DNA of 64,000 nt from contig CAZSGH010000011.1 in assembly GCA_964606405.1 (NCBI GenBank), positions 1-64,000 of the forward strand. Direction: 5' to 3'. Shown here piece by piece: positions 1 to 7,987 of the stretch; position 1 is the stretch's first letter; every line of letters begins with the position of its first letter. Made by a program: the position numbers and the translations under genes. Source of the DNA: GCA-002282575 sp964606405. GTDB taxonomy: Bacteria > Pseudomonadota > Gammaproteobacteria > Thiomicrospirales > Thiomicrospiraceae. A model generated the notes under the pieces. The model made no database searches and had not been told where the DNA came from. It saw only the letters and a program-made list of their open reading frames with translations.

Positions 1-178
1 TGTCGGGTGCGGCAAATGTCTGAACAAAGAAATCATCAGGACGGATCATTCGACCTGGTGAGGCGCAAGTGCCAGAGCGACCCGAGTGTAATAAGCGCTC
101 CCAATCTTTCAGAAATGTCTTTGTATAATCGGTGGCGCGTGGGAGAAGCGTCCGTTTGTTAGCAGATGTTTTTTTCAA
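1..178 (-). pseudogene. Remnant of a YafQ-family toxin gene, cut by the window edge
   Basis: The frame overlaps the 3' end of the RelB-like antitoxin gene, as expected for a toxin partner. No ATG is present; a TTG at 178-176 is the only plausible start. Codons about 7-34 (KRTLLPRATDYTKTFLKDWE and on to HSGR) resemble the N-terminus of YafQ-type mRNA interferases. After HSGR the expected YafQ continuation is absent. Instead one frame reads ALAPHQVE and then a stop, and the next frame reads MIRPDDFFVQTF. Together these look to me like the tail of a PIN-domain protein broken by a one-base shift. I infer a decayed or chimeric toxin gene. A divergent intact toxin continuing past base 1 cannot be excluded. 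Confidence 0.45.
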
Positions 179-431
179 TGTCATTAATGAGTCCATCCAC
201 CGTCGAGAAACGAGCCATGCGAGAAACAGCAATATCATCCGCCTCTTTCATTGCTGTTAATGTATCACTGTTCGGTGCACGCAAATCAAAAGGGATTTGC
301 TTGTCTGCTACTACGCGCGTTAAAAAGACGCGTACCGCATCAGAAAGGGTTAATCCCATAGCTTGTAGTGTTTCTGACGCTTGTTGTTTTATCGTTTCGT
401 CAATACGAATGTGAACCATCGTTGAGCTCAT
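159..431 (-). CDS. RelB/DinJ-family antitoxin
   Basis: Small protein of 90 residues with an N-terminal ribbon-helix-helix-like segment (MVHIRIDETIKQQASETLQ) and the conserved LTLSDAVRVFLTRVV and IPFDLR motifs of RelB/DinJ antitoxins. These bind and neutralise a YafQ/RelE-type RNase and repress their own operon. The ATG at 431 is preferred because GGGAG lies six bases upstream; the ATG at 437 would abut that sequence directly. The 3' end overlaps the YafQ-like remnant, the usual antitoxin-first order. The toxin next to it looks damaged, so this may be an orphan antitoxin. Confidence 0.8.
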   Translation of the reverse strand: MSSTMVHIRIDETIKQQASETLQAMGLTLSDAVRVFLTRVVADKQIPFDLRAPNSDTLTAMKEADDIAVSRMARFSTVDGLINDIEKNIC

Positions 432-450
432 GATCATCTCCCATAACTGT

Positions 451-477
451 GAGATACATTGTATATCTGTTTATCTC
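451..477. promoter_or_regulatory. Possible antitoxin operator
   Basis: Nested inverted repeats lie just upstream of the antitoxin gene: GAGATA (451-456) with TATCTC (472-477), and AGATA (452-456) with TATCT (464-468). RelB/DinJ proteins usually autoregulate through such palindromes. The operator role is inferred from position and symmetry. Confidence 0.4.
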
Positions 478-512
478 AATAAGACAAACAAAAACGACCA
501 CAACACGCATGC

Positions 513-518
513 TATAAT
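513..518 (+). promoter_or_regulatory. Probable -10 box of the dnaE promoter
   Basis: A perfect TATAAT lies 28 bases before the dnaE start codon. No convincing -35 box is seen at the usual spacing, so the promoter call rests on the -10 hexamer and its position in the gap between the antitoxin and dnaE. Confidence 0.4.
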
Positions 519-545
519 AGCCACATCTGTGTTTTCGAGAAGCTT

Positions 546-3500
546 ATGAGCGATTTTCCTTCATCTCCCAGCTTTGTCCATCTTTCTGTTCACTCTGAGT
601 TTTCGCTCGTCGATTCGACGCTGACCATAAAGCAGTTAGCTAAGTTGGCTGCTGCTGATAATCAGGTGGCGATGGCACTGACTGATTTTAATAATATGTT
701 TGCATTGGTGCAGTTTTATAAAACAGCATTAGGGGCGGGGCTTAAGCCGATTGTTGGTGCGGATATGGCGGTGCGTGGTGCTGACGGGGTCATTTCTCGT
801 GTGTCGTTTTTATGTCAGCATTACGATGGCTATCAGAATTTATCTTATTTGATGAGTCGTGCTTATACCGAAGGGCAAATGAGTGGCGAGCCTGTTGTTG
901 ATTGGTCGTGGTTATCGGGGCGATCAGAGGGATTGTTTGCATTGTTGGGGCTAGGTTCAACCGTTGGTAAGTTGGCGTTATCGGGTCAGGTCGATGCTGC
1001 TCAGGCAAGTTTGTCGCAATGGCAGACGCTGATGCCCAATGCTGTCTTTTTAACGGTCAGTCGTACTGGTCGAGCGTTAGAAGAGGCGTGGATTGCGCAA
1101 GCGGTAGCTTTGTCAGTTAACCTGAGTGCGCCTTTGCTGGCGGTCAATGATGTGCGCTTTGCCACAACTGATGACTTTGAGGCCCATGAAGTGCGAGTCT
1201 GTATCCGCGATGGCTTTGTCTTAGAGGATAGTCGTCGCCCGAAAAGCTATAGCGATCAGCAGTATTTACGTTCGCAAGCAGAAATGTTGGCATTGTTTTC
1301 CGATATGCCGCAGGCTTGTGCTAATACGGTTGCCGTGGCGCAGGCGTGTAACTTGTCGTTGACGCTAGGCGAAAACTTTTTGCCAGACTTTCCTGTACCA
1401 GAAGGCATGACCATCGAAACCTTCTTTGCTTATACCTCGCGCGAGGGACTAAAAGAACGCTTGGCGGTGATTCTTAATGCTGAAGATCCCGAGTTTGAAA
1501 GCAAAGCGAAGGTTTATCGTGATCGTTTAGAAGTCGAGTTGAATACCATTTTACAAATGGGTTTCCCGGGCTACTTCTTGATCGTTGCTGACTTTATTCA
1601 GTGGGCAAAGGATAACGGTATTCCTGTTGGGCCTGGTCGTGGTTCGGGCGCGGGTTCATTGGTTGCTTATGCGCTTAAAATTACCGACTTAGACCCGCTA
1701 CCCTACGATTTGCTGTTCGAACGATTCCTCAACCCTGAGCGTGTGTCAATGCCTGACTTTGACGTCGACTTTTGTATGGAACGACGCGATGAAGTGATTG
1801 ATTATGTGGCACGAAAGTACGGGCGAGACCATGTATCGCAGATTATTACCTACGGTACGATGGCTGCGAAAGGTGTTATTCGTGATGTGGGACGTGTGCT
1901 CGGTTTTGCTTACGGTTTTGTTGATCGTATCGCCAAACTTATCCCGAATGAACTGGGGATCACACTCAGTGATGCCATCGAAAAAGAGCCAGAACTCAAA
2001 GATAAGTTCGAGAATGATGAGGAGGTTAGTTATTTCCTGAAGCTGGCACTCAAGCTCGAAGGGCTAGCGCGTAATGCTGGTCGTCATGCGGGTGGGGTAG
2101 TTATTGGTCCGCGTCCATTATGGACGTTTGCGCCCATGTATTGTGAGGCTGATGGTAGTAACTTGGTTACCCAGTTCGACAAGAGCGATGTGGAGTCGGT
2201 CGGATTAGTAAAGTTCGACTTTTTGGGGCTGCGCACACTCACCATTATCGATTGGGCTGTGAAGGGGATTAATTCTGGGCAGCTGCCAGCCATTATGCAT
2301 CAAACAGGTGATGCGCGTGCCGATGGTCCATTGGTTGATATTAGCCGTATTCCTCTGGTCGATAAAAAAACCTATGACATGATTAAAACAGGCAATACAT
2401 CGGGAGTATTTCAGTTGGAATCAACAGGGATGCAGGATTTGATTCGTCGATTACAGCCCGACTGTTTTGAAGATATTGTTGCTTTGGTGGCACTGTTCCG
2501 CCCAGGACCTTTGGGGTCAGGGATGGTCGATGACTTTATTAATCGTAAGCATGGTCGACAAAAGGTTGAATACTTACATCCCTGCTTAGAACCGATTTTG
2601 AACCCGACTTACGGTACCATTTTGTATCAAGAGCAGGTGATGCAAACGGCTCAGATTATGGCGAAATATAGTCTGGGCGGTGCAGACTTGTTGCGTCGTG
2701 CCATGGGTAAAAAAGATGCTGCTGAGATGTCGCGCCAGCGTGAGATTTTCCGTCAAGGCGCGGATAGCAATGGGGTTGATCCTGAAATCGCTGGTCGAAC
2801 TTTCGACATTATGGAAGAGTTTGCCAACTACGGTTTTAACAAGTCGCACTCGGCTGCTTACGCGCTGGTTTCTTATCAGACCGCTTGGTTAAAAACGCAT
2901 TATCCAGCCTATCTGATGGCTGCTGTACTCACTGCCGATATGGACAACACTGAAAAAGTGGTTCATATGCTCAAAGAATGTCGCTCAATGGGCTTAACCA
3001 TTTTGCCACCTTCTATTAACCAAAGTGCGACAACCTTTGCGGTTCAAACTTTAAAAAGCATCCGCTTTGGTCTGGGGGCAATTAAAGGCGCGGGCGTTGA
3101 AGCGTTAACGGGCGTGATGGGTGAGCGAGAAAAGGGTGGTGCGTTCAAAGACCTGTTTGATTTTTGCCATCGTACCTATAAGTTGCTTAACCGCCGTGTG
3201 ATTGAGGCTTTGATTGATTCGGGGGCGATGGATGAGCTAGGGACGCATCGAGCAGCCTTGCATGCCAATTTAACCAAGGCGTTAGATTATGCCCAGCAAG
3301 AAAATGAGCGCGCTGCCAGTGGTCAGAATGACTTGTTTGGTGGCGGAGATGAGTGCGTTGATTTAACGCCTTCGTTATGCACCTATGATGATGTCGTAGC
3401 GTGGGAATTGGATGATTTGCTGCGCAAAGAAAAAGCGGTGTTGGGCTTTTATATTAGTGGTCATCCGTTCGATGTGGTGCGCGAAGAAGCACGAAGCTTT

Positions 3501-4061
3501 GCCCATACCCTTGCCAGTTTGCCTAAACCTAGAGCCGCTGAAATGGGTAAGCGTAGTGGTCAGCAAGTCTTGTTGGCGGGTCGGGTCGATAGCTTGCGTA
3601 TGAAAATCGGTAAAAAGGGCAATAAGATGGTGTTTGTCGCCATCGAAGATAATGATACTGTTTTAGAAGTGTCGGCTTTTGGTGAGCTAGGCAATGAAGT
3701 CTTAAACAAAATCAGTGTCGATATGCTGGTGGTGGTTGAAGGTGAGTTGTCGATTGATGGTTATTCGGGGCAGACGCGCTTGCGTGCCAGTCGAATTCTG
3801 CCGTTTCACGAGGCGAAAATCGAACATGCCAAAGCGATTTTGTTAACACTTGATGCGAATGAAGATTGGGATGTTGGTGCGTTACGCCAGTTGTTATCGC
3901 AATCGCGTGATGACGAGAATGGTAAATCGTTACGCTTCTTTTGGCAGCAAAATGGCTGGCAAGTGCCGCTCAATCATGCACAGTCGATGCGTGTGAAGCC
4001 GAGTTCGGGGTTGATGTCTGGGTTGACGCAGTTGGGTGTGCAGGCGGAGTTGGTGTATTAA
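546..4061 (+). CDS. dnaE: DNA polymerase III alpha subunit
   Basis: Catalytic subunit of the replicative DNA polymerase, 1171 residues, the usual size of proteobacterial DnaE1. The N-terminal PHP domain opens with FVHLSVHSEFSLVDS. The C-family palm carries PDFDVDF with the metal-binding aspartates D406 and D408, and the third catalytic aspartate D558 in KFDFLGLRTLTII. GPGRGSGAGSLVAYAL is the conserved nucleotide-binding segment. A helix-hairpin-helix region and an OB fold follow near the C-terminus, where the motif LAGRVDSLRMKIGKKGNKM is seen. The gene stands alone, with its own -10 box upstream and a hairpin repeat right after the stop. There is no sign of damage. Confidence 0.98.
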   Translation: MSDFPSSPSFVHLSVHSEFSLVDSTLTIKQLAKLAAADNQVAMALTDFNNMFALVQFYKTALGAGLKPIVGADMAVRGADGVISRVSFLCQHYDGYQNLSYLMSRAYTEGQMSGEPVVDWSWLSGRSEGLFALLGLGSTVGKLALSGQVDAAQASLSQWQTLMPNAVFLTVSRTGRALEEAWIAQAVALSVNLSAPLLAVNDVRFATTDDFEAHEVRVCIRDGFVLEDSRRPKSYSDQQYLRSQAEMLALFSDMPQACANTVAVAQACNLSLTLGENFLPDFPVPEGMTIETFFAYTSREGLKERLAVILNAEDPEFESKAKVYRDRLEVELNTILQMGFPGYFLIVADFIQWAKDNGIPVGPGRGSGAGSLVAYALKITDLDPLPYDLLFERFLNPERVSMPDFDVDFCMERRDEVIDYVARKYGRDHVSQIITYGTMAAKGVIRDVGRVLGFAYGFVDRIAKLIPNELGITLSDAIEKEPELKDKFENDEEVSYFLKLALKLEGLARNAGRHAGGVVIGPRPLWTFAPMYCEADGSNLVTQFDKSDVESVGLVKFDFLGLRTLTIIDWAVKGINSGQLPAIMHQTGDARADGPLVDISRIPLVDKKTYDMIKTGNTSGVFQLESTGMQDLIRRLQPDCFEDIVALVALFRPGPLGSGMVDDFINRKHGRQKVEYLHPCLEPILNPTYGTILYQEQVMQTAQIMAKYSLGGADLLRRAMGKKDAAEMSRQREIFRQGADSNGVDPEIAGRTFDIMEEFANYGFNKSHSAAYALVSYQTAWLKTHYPAYLMAAVLTADMDNTEKVVHMLKECRSMGLTILPPSINQSATTFAVQTLKSIRFGLGAIKGAGVEALTGVMGEREKGGAFKDLFDFCHRTYKLLNRRVIEALIDSGAMDELGTHRAALHANLTKALDYAQQENERAASGQNDLFGGGDECVDLTPSLCTYDDVVAWELDDLLRKEKAVLGFYISGHPFDVVREEARSFAHTLASLPKPRAAEMGKRSGQQVLLAGRVDSLRMKIGKKGNKMVFVAIEDNDTVLEVSAFGELGNEVLNKISVDMLVVVEGELSIDGYSGQTRLRASRILPFHEAKIEHAKAILLTLDANEDWDVGALRQLLSQSRDDENGKSLRFFWQQNGWQVPLNHAQSMRVKPSSGLMSGLTQLGVQAELVY

Positions 4062-4106
4062 GGGAAATCTCTAAAACCTCGCTTAGCTTGTTTTTAGAAG
4101 TTTCCT
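4062..4106. repeat. Hairpin-only copy of the 150-bp intergenic element; likely bidirectional terminator
   Basis: Starts one base after the dnaE stop and ends at the stop of the convergent efflux lipoprotein gene. Arms GGGAAATCTCTAAAA and TTTTTAGAAGTTTCC enclose a loop with CGCTTAGCTTG. It matches only the left hairpin of the longer elements elsewhere in the window. A terminator role between convergent genes is inferred. Confidence 0.6.
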
Positions 4107-5526
4107 AAGGTTGACGATTTAACCCACCGCCCGTGTTCTTTAGCAGGACTAAGCTCGCTAACTGCTGACGTAACTGGATGCTTTTTTGTGTTCTTTGCGC
4201 GCTCAGTTCTGCTGTTTGTGCGCTAATGACATTCAGCGCACTGCTAATGCCTGCCCGATATTGGCTTTGTGCAATACGATGCGCTTGCATTGCGGCATCT
4301 AGCGCTTGTTGTTGTACCTGTGCTTCTTCATGCAGTAGGGCAATGCTGCTCAGGTTATCTTCTACTTCTTGAAATGCGTTGAGTACGGTTTGTTTGTAAG
4401 TGGCTGTTGCTTGATCAAGCCCCGCTTCGGCTATTTTTACATTCGCTTCGCGCAACCCGCCATCGAATAGGCTGAATGCGAGACTAGGGCCAAGAGACCA
4501 AATAGTATTGGGGACGTTAACCAAGTTACTGATTTCTGTATTGCGGTATCCCGCTGACCCTACCAAGTTGATTGTGGGAAAAAAAGCGCTTTGTGCGACC
4601 CCTATTTGAGCATTAGCCGCTGCCACGCGGCGCTCGCTGGCGATAATGTCGGGTCGGTTGAGTAATAGGGTTGAGGGCACAAGCGTAGGCAATGCAGGTA
4701 TCAATGCGCTGTCTTCGTTGCGTTTGCTGATGGTAAACCCAGATGCGCTTTGTCCTAGTAACGTGGCAATGGCGTGCTGATAACGCGCGCGTTGTTCTTG
4801 TAAGTCTAATAATTGTGCTTGCGTTGTATGGTATTGCGTTTTGGCTTGTGCGACATCTAGGCTAGAAACGACTCCTGCTTGTTGTCGCGCTTGTGTCAGG
4901 CGTACAAAACGGTGATAAGCAGCAATGCTGGTGTTGACTATGTCGATTTGCAGGTCGGTATTACGCAGTTGAAAATAACTTTGAACCAATAACGCTTGAC
5001 TGCTTAACCGTGCGGCATATAAATCGGCAAGACTGGCTTGAGCTTTTGCTTCGTTGCTCTGTACGGTTTGGCGAATACGTCCCCATAAATCCAATTCCCA
5101 AGAAACGCTGGCATTGAGCGCGTAATTGCTATTGGTCGGTAGGCTGCTGCTCGAAAAGCTATTACTTGTTGCTATTGTGCCATTATTTGCACTGGCGGTT
5201 GCCGATAGTGTTGGTACTTGCGACGCTTGGCTACCTATTAAGGTCGCAACGGCTGCACGGTATTGTGCTTCGCTGGCTTGAAGTGTCGCGTTGTTGATGG
5301 TGAGTGTTTCAACCAGTTGATTGAGTGTGTCGTCCTTAAAGGCTTGCCACCAAGCAGGCGTTGCTGTTATTGGTTCGCTGACCATGTGCCAGTGTGCGTA
5401 ACCAGAAAACTGTGCTGGCGTATTGATTGTCGGTAGACGATGCTCGGATACAGATTGTGTGCAAGCGGTCAGTCCGTTTAGGAGCAAGCTCATGAGCAAA
5501 ATGTTAAGGGTGACGTTGCGTTGCAC
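4105..5526 (-). CDS. Outer-membrane efflux lipoprotein, OprM/NodT family
   Basis: TolC-like outer-membrane channel of 473 residues. The signal peptide ends in a lipobox LTAC with the lipidated cysteine at residue 22. The body shows the duplicated outer-membrane-efflux repeats, with VSWELDLWGRIRQTV in the first half and LLLNRPDIIASERRVAAANA plus FSLFDGG in the second, all typical of NodT/OprM proteins. It is the likely exit duct for the MdtABC pump on the same strand. The two are separated by about 2.4 kb holding a DHH phosphoesterase gene and a NERD/zinc-ribbon pair, so it is probably transcribed separately. Confidence 0.93.
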   Translation of the reverse strand: MQRNVTLNILLMSLLLNGLTACTQSVSEHRLPTINTPAQFSGYAHWHMVSEPITATPAWWQAFKDDTLNQLVETLTINNATLQASEAQYRAAVATLIGSQASQVPTLSATASANNGTIATSNSFSSSSLPTNSNYALNASVSWELDLWGRIRQTVQSNEAKAQASLADLYAARLSSQALLVQSYFQLRNTDLQIDIVNTSIAAYHRFVRLTQARQQAGVVSSLDVAQAKTQYHTTQAQLLDLQEQRARYQHAIATLLGQSASGFTISKRNEDSALIPALPTLVPSTLLLNRPDIIASERRVAAANAQIGVAQSAFFPTINLVGSAGYRNTEISNLVNVPNTIWSLGPSLAFSLFDGGLREANVKIAEAGLDQATATYKQTVLNAFQEVEDNLSSIALLHEEAQVQQQALDAAMQAHRIAQSQYRAGISSALNVISAQTAELSAQRTQKSIQLRQQLASLVLLKNTGGGLNRQP

Positions 5527-5655
5527 GGCAGTTCTGAACCTGTTTGTTGTGACTTGTTGCTTAGTATACGAAAAACGAGACTTGAAAGTTGGCGTCAGAT
5601 GGGTAATTTCGTGTAAAATCTGAAGAAATTGAGTAGCCCTAATTTGGAGTTGGTT

Positions 5656-6585
5656 ATGAGTGATAAGTGTCGTTTGATTACGCGCAGCGATTTTGATGGT
5701 TTGGTTTGTGCGGTTTTATTAAAACACCTCGATTTAATTGATGACATTGTGTTCGTGCATCCCAAAGATATGCAGGATGGTAAGATTGAAGTGACGGATC
5801 GTGACATCACGACTAATTTGCCGTACGTTGCAGGTGCGAAAATGGTTTTTGACCATCACGAAAGCGAAACCTTGCGTAATGCGGTTCGTGCCGATAATCA
5901 TATTATCCATCCCGATGCGCCTTCTGCCGCTCGAGTGGTATACGATTACTATGGTGGCGATACAGTGTTCCCAGCATCGTGGCACGACATGATGGTTGCT
6001 GTTGATAAGGCGGATTCGGCTCAGTTTACCTTAGACGAAATTCTGAACCCGACGGGTTGGGTGTTGCTGAACTACCTGATGGATTCGCGTACAGGTTTAG
6101 GTCGCTTTAGAGAGTTCCGTGTTTCTAACTATCAGTTGATGATGGATTTGATTGATTACTGTCGCAATCACGACATTAATGAAATTTTAGCTTTGCCCGA
6201 TGTGAAAGAACGTTCTGATTTGTACTTTGAACATGCGCCAAAATTCAAAGATCAATTGCAGCGCTGTTCGACTGTCTATGGTAATTTGATTGTGCTTGAT
6301 TTGCGTAACGAAGAAACCATTTTTGCTGGTAATCGTTTTATGATTTATGCGCTTAATCCTGACTGTAATATCTCGATTCACGTTTTGTGGGGCTTTAAGA
6401 ACCAAAATACTGTGTTTGCAACGGGTAAGTCGATCGTTAACCGTAGCAGCAACACGCATGTTGGTGAGTTGATGTTGGGATATGGTGGCGGTGGTCATAA
6501 TGCGGCGGGTACGTGTCAGATTGATAATGACAAAGCTGAAGATGTGTTGAAAGTGTTGATTACCAAGATTACGCAAGACGGTTAA
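5656..6585 (+). CDS. DHH-family phosphoesterase
   Basis: Metal-dependent phosphoesterase of 309 residues in the DHH/DHHA1 superfamily, which includes NrnA-type nanoRNases, RecJ and pyrophosphatases. Visible motifs are DFDG (D12, D14), DHH (66-68), a VDKAD aspartate near residue 117, and the DHHA1 loop GGGGH (277-281). The substrate cannot be told from sequence; oligonucleotide or cyclic-dinucleotide product turnover is possible. The ATG at 5656 is chosen because GGAG lies seven bases upstream; an in-frame TTG at 5629 has no such site. The gene is monocistronic and divergent from the efflux lipoprotein gene. TAAAAT at about 5614 may be its -10 box. Confidence 0.85.
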   Translation: MSDKCRLITRSDFDGLVCAVLLKHLDLIDDIVFVHPKDMQDGKIEVTDRDITTNLPYVAGAKMVFDHHESETLRNAVRADNHIIHPDAPSAARVVYDYYGGDTVFPASWHDMMVAVDKADSAQFTLDEILNPTGWVLLNYLMDSRTGLGRFREFRVSNYQLMMDLIDYCRNHDINEILALPDVKERSDLYFEHAPKFKDQLQRCSTVYGNLIVLDLRNEETIFAGNRFMIYALNPDCNISIHVLWGFKNQNTVFATGKSIVNRSSNTHVGELMLGYGGGGHNAAGTCQIDNDKAEDVLKVLITKITQDG

Positions 6586-6601
6586 AAACCGAATAAAGAC
6601 A

Positions 6602-6630
6602 AAAAAGCCCCATACTTCAGTGGGGCTTTT
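6602..6630. terminator. Rho-independent terminator
   Basis: AAAAAGCCCC pairs with GGGGCTTTT across a short loop. It lies between the convergent DHH gene and zinc-ribbon gene and has A and T runs on its two sides, so it can act in both directions. Confidence 0.85.
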
Positions 6631-6646
6631 CTATAAAACAATTTTC

Positions 6647-7168
6647 TTAATAATGACCTGTAGCGCTCATATTTTCAAATGGGTCAGATGAATATTTGTT
6701 TTTCCAGAAGTCATCATCAAAATCATCATCGTTTGGTGATTTTTGAAAAGAATTAGAATTTACTATTTTTCTACCTATAGAGAAGTCGCCTTCCCAGTCA
6801 GGAGGAAAGTAGCCTTGACTTCTTTCCTTGTATTTTCTTTCTAAAAACGACGAGTGCAAATAAGACAAGTATTGAACATAGACCATCATCGGAAAAACCA
6901 TGACAAGTAATACCGTTTCTATATAGTCGTATTTACGTGGAAATTCAACAAAAAACGAACCCTCCAAAAATACGAAAATAAAAACAAATGATAAACCAGT
7001 ATTACCGCCCACAACTCTCTGAAACCAACCTTCTTTTTCTCCTAAAGGCGATTTGCACTTTCCGCACTTTCCAGCACCCAAGTCATTACACATACTCACA
7101 GGCACTCTATTTTTAGAGCCGCAAGAAGGACACTCAATAATAACTTTTGAATTATTTGTTACACACAT
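6647..7168 (-). CDS. Hypothetical membrane protein with N-terminal zinc ribbon
   Basis: Not recognised as a named family; 173 residues. The N-terminus has two cysteine pairs, CPSCGSKNRVP and CGKCKSPLG, typical of a thioredoxin/zinc-ribbon-like motif. Two hydrophobic stretches follow (about 57-74 and 84-105), likely transmembrane. The C-terminal third is polar and acidic (DDDFDDDFW). The DNA looks more AT-rich than the neighbouring efflux genes. It follows the NERD-domain gene on the same strand with a gap of about 40 bases, so the two may be co-transcribed. The function is unknown. Confidence 0.65.
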   Translation of the reverse strand: MCVTNNSKVIIECPSCGSKNRVPVSMCNDLGAGKCGKCKSPLGEKEGWFQRVVGGNTGLSFVFIFVFLEGSFFVEFPRKYDYIETVLLVMVFPMMVYVQYLSYLHSSFLERKYKERSQGYFPPDWEGDFSIGRKIVNSNSFQKSPNDDDFDDDFWKNKYSSDPFENMSATGHY

Positions 7169-7208
7169 TTAACACCTCATTTCTATCAGCCGATAGATTC
7201 ACAGTCTA

Positions 7209-7889
7209 TTAAGTCATATTACTCATAAATTGAGCTTTTAAATCGTCTTTTTTTTCATAAAATTCAACCAGTTTTTTCGACAGCTTAATCATGTCGTTAT
7301 AAGGCAACTTATCGGGAAGGGTGTGAATAAAACGCACCATTTCAGGCGCTGATAAGAATAATCCATCGATGGGCGTGCTGCCCCAGTCGCCCTCTAGCCA
7401 GCCGTCGTAGTCGGCTTCAAGTAAAATAACACAATTATGAACTTTTTTATAATCAAGTCCTAAATGATTCGCTAAGGCTCTAATGTGTTTGTAGTTTTGT
7501 TTGAAGGGGTTTTTCATCATCCGAGAGCGTAGGTTGTTGCGATTGCGATCATGGTGCTCTTTGGTTGCTGTGTGCCAGTCATCAGCATCTTTTTCACCAA
7601 ATACTCTGCCGACGACAGACTTAGTTTCGATCGAAAATATGCCTTTTCTACAGATCAAAACGTGATCACATTCGGTCAAAGGATTTTGAGAGGGATTTTT
7701 CGTCAACGAATCCGACGATACGGGAAGCACGAGACCATCGAATAGAAAACTTAACGATTTTTCTTGTGCTTCAGCAGCATCTTCCCACCGATAACGAACG
7801 GCATTTAATTCGCGATGCAAGGTGTTATTGACATGAAATTCTGCCCATGCACCGCTTCGATCCAATATGATTTGTCTGTTTTGTGCCAC
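7209..7889 (-). CDS. NERD-domain (nuclease-related) protein
   Basis: Protein of 226 residues with a NERD domain, an endonuclease-like fold of the restriction-enzyme type. The core reads ECDHVLICRKGIFSIETKS followed by GRVFG, carrying the D and E-x-K pattern expected at the active site. An upstream glutamate in the GAWAEFHVNN helix fits the N-terminal NERD signature. No helicase or kinase domain is fused. Its neighbour is a zinc-ribbon membrane protein; NERD domains are often found beside or fused to zinc ribbons. The pair sits between mdtC and the efflux lipoprotein gene and looks like an insertion. A role in DNA processing or defence is possible but not shown. Confidence 0.75.
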   Translation of the reverse strand: MAQNRQIILDRSGAWAEFHVNNTLHRELNAVRYRWEDAAEAQEKSLSFLFDGLVLPVSSDSLTKNPSQNPLTECDHVLICRKGIFSIETKSVVGRVFGEKDADDWHTATKEHHDRNRNNLRSRMMKNPFKQNYKHIRALANHLGLDYKKVHNCVILLEADYDGWLEGDWGSTPIDGLFLSAPEMVRFIHTLPDKLPYNDMIKLSKKLVEFYEKKDDLKAQFMSNMT

Positions 7890-7987
7890 TGCGCTAGCTA
7901 CCTATCTCTAAAAGCAAGTTTTCGAGGCTCATTCTAGCGTATTTTGTGGTGTTTGCCCAGAAGTTGATGGGCGCTAGAACGATCTGG

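Noticed and set aside
7551..7745. Short plus-strand frame inside the NERD gene
   Set aside because: It is antisense to conserved NERD residues and lacks a ribosome-binding site.
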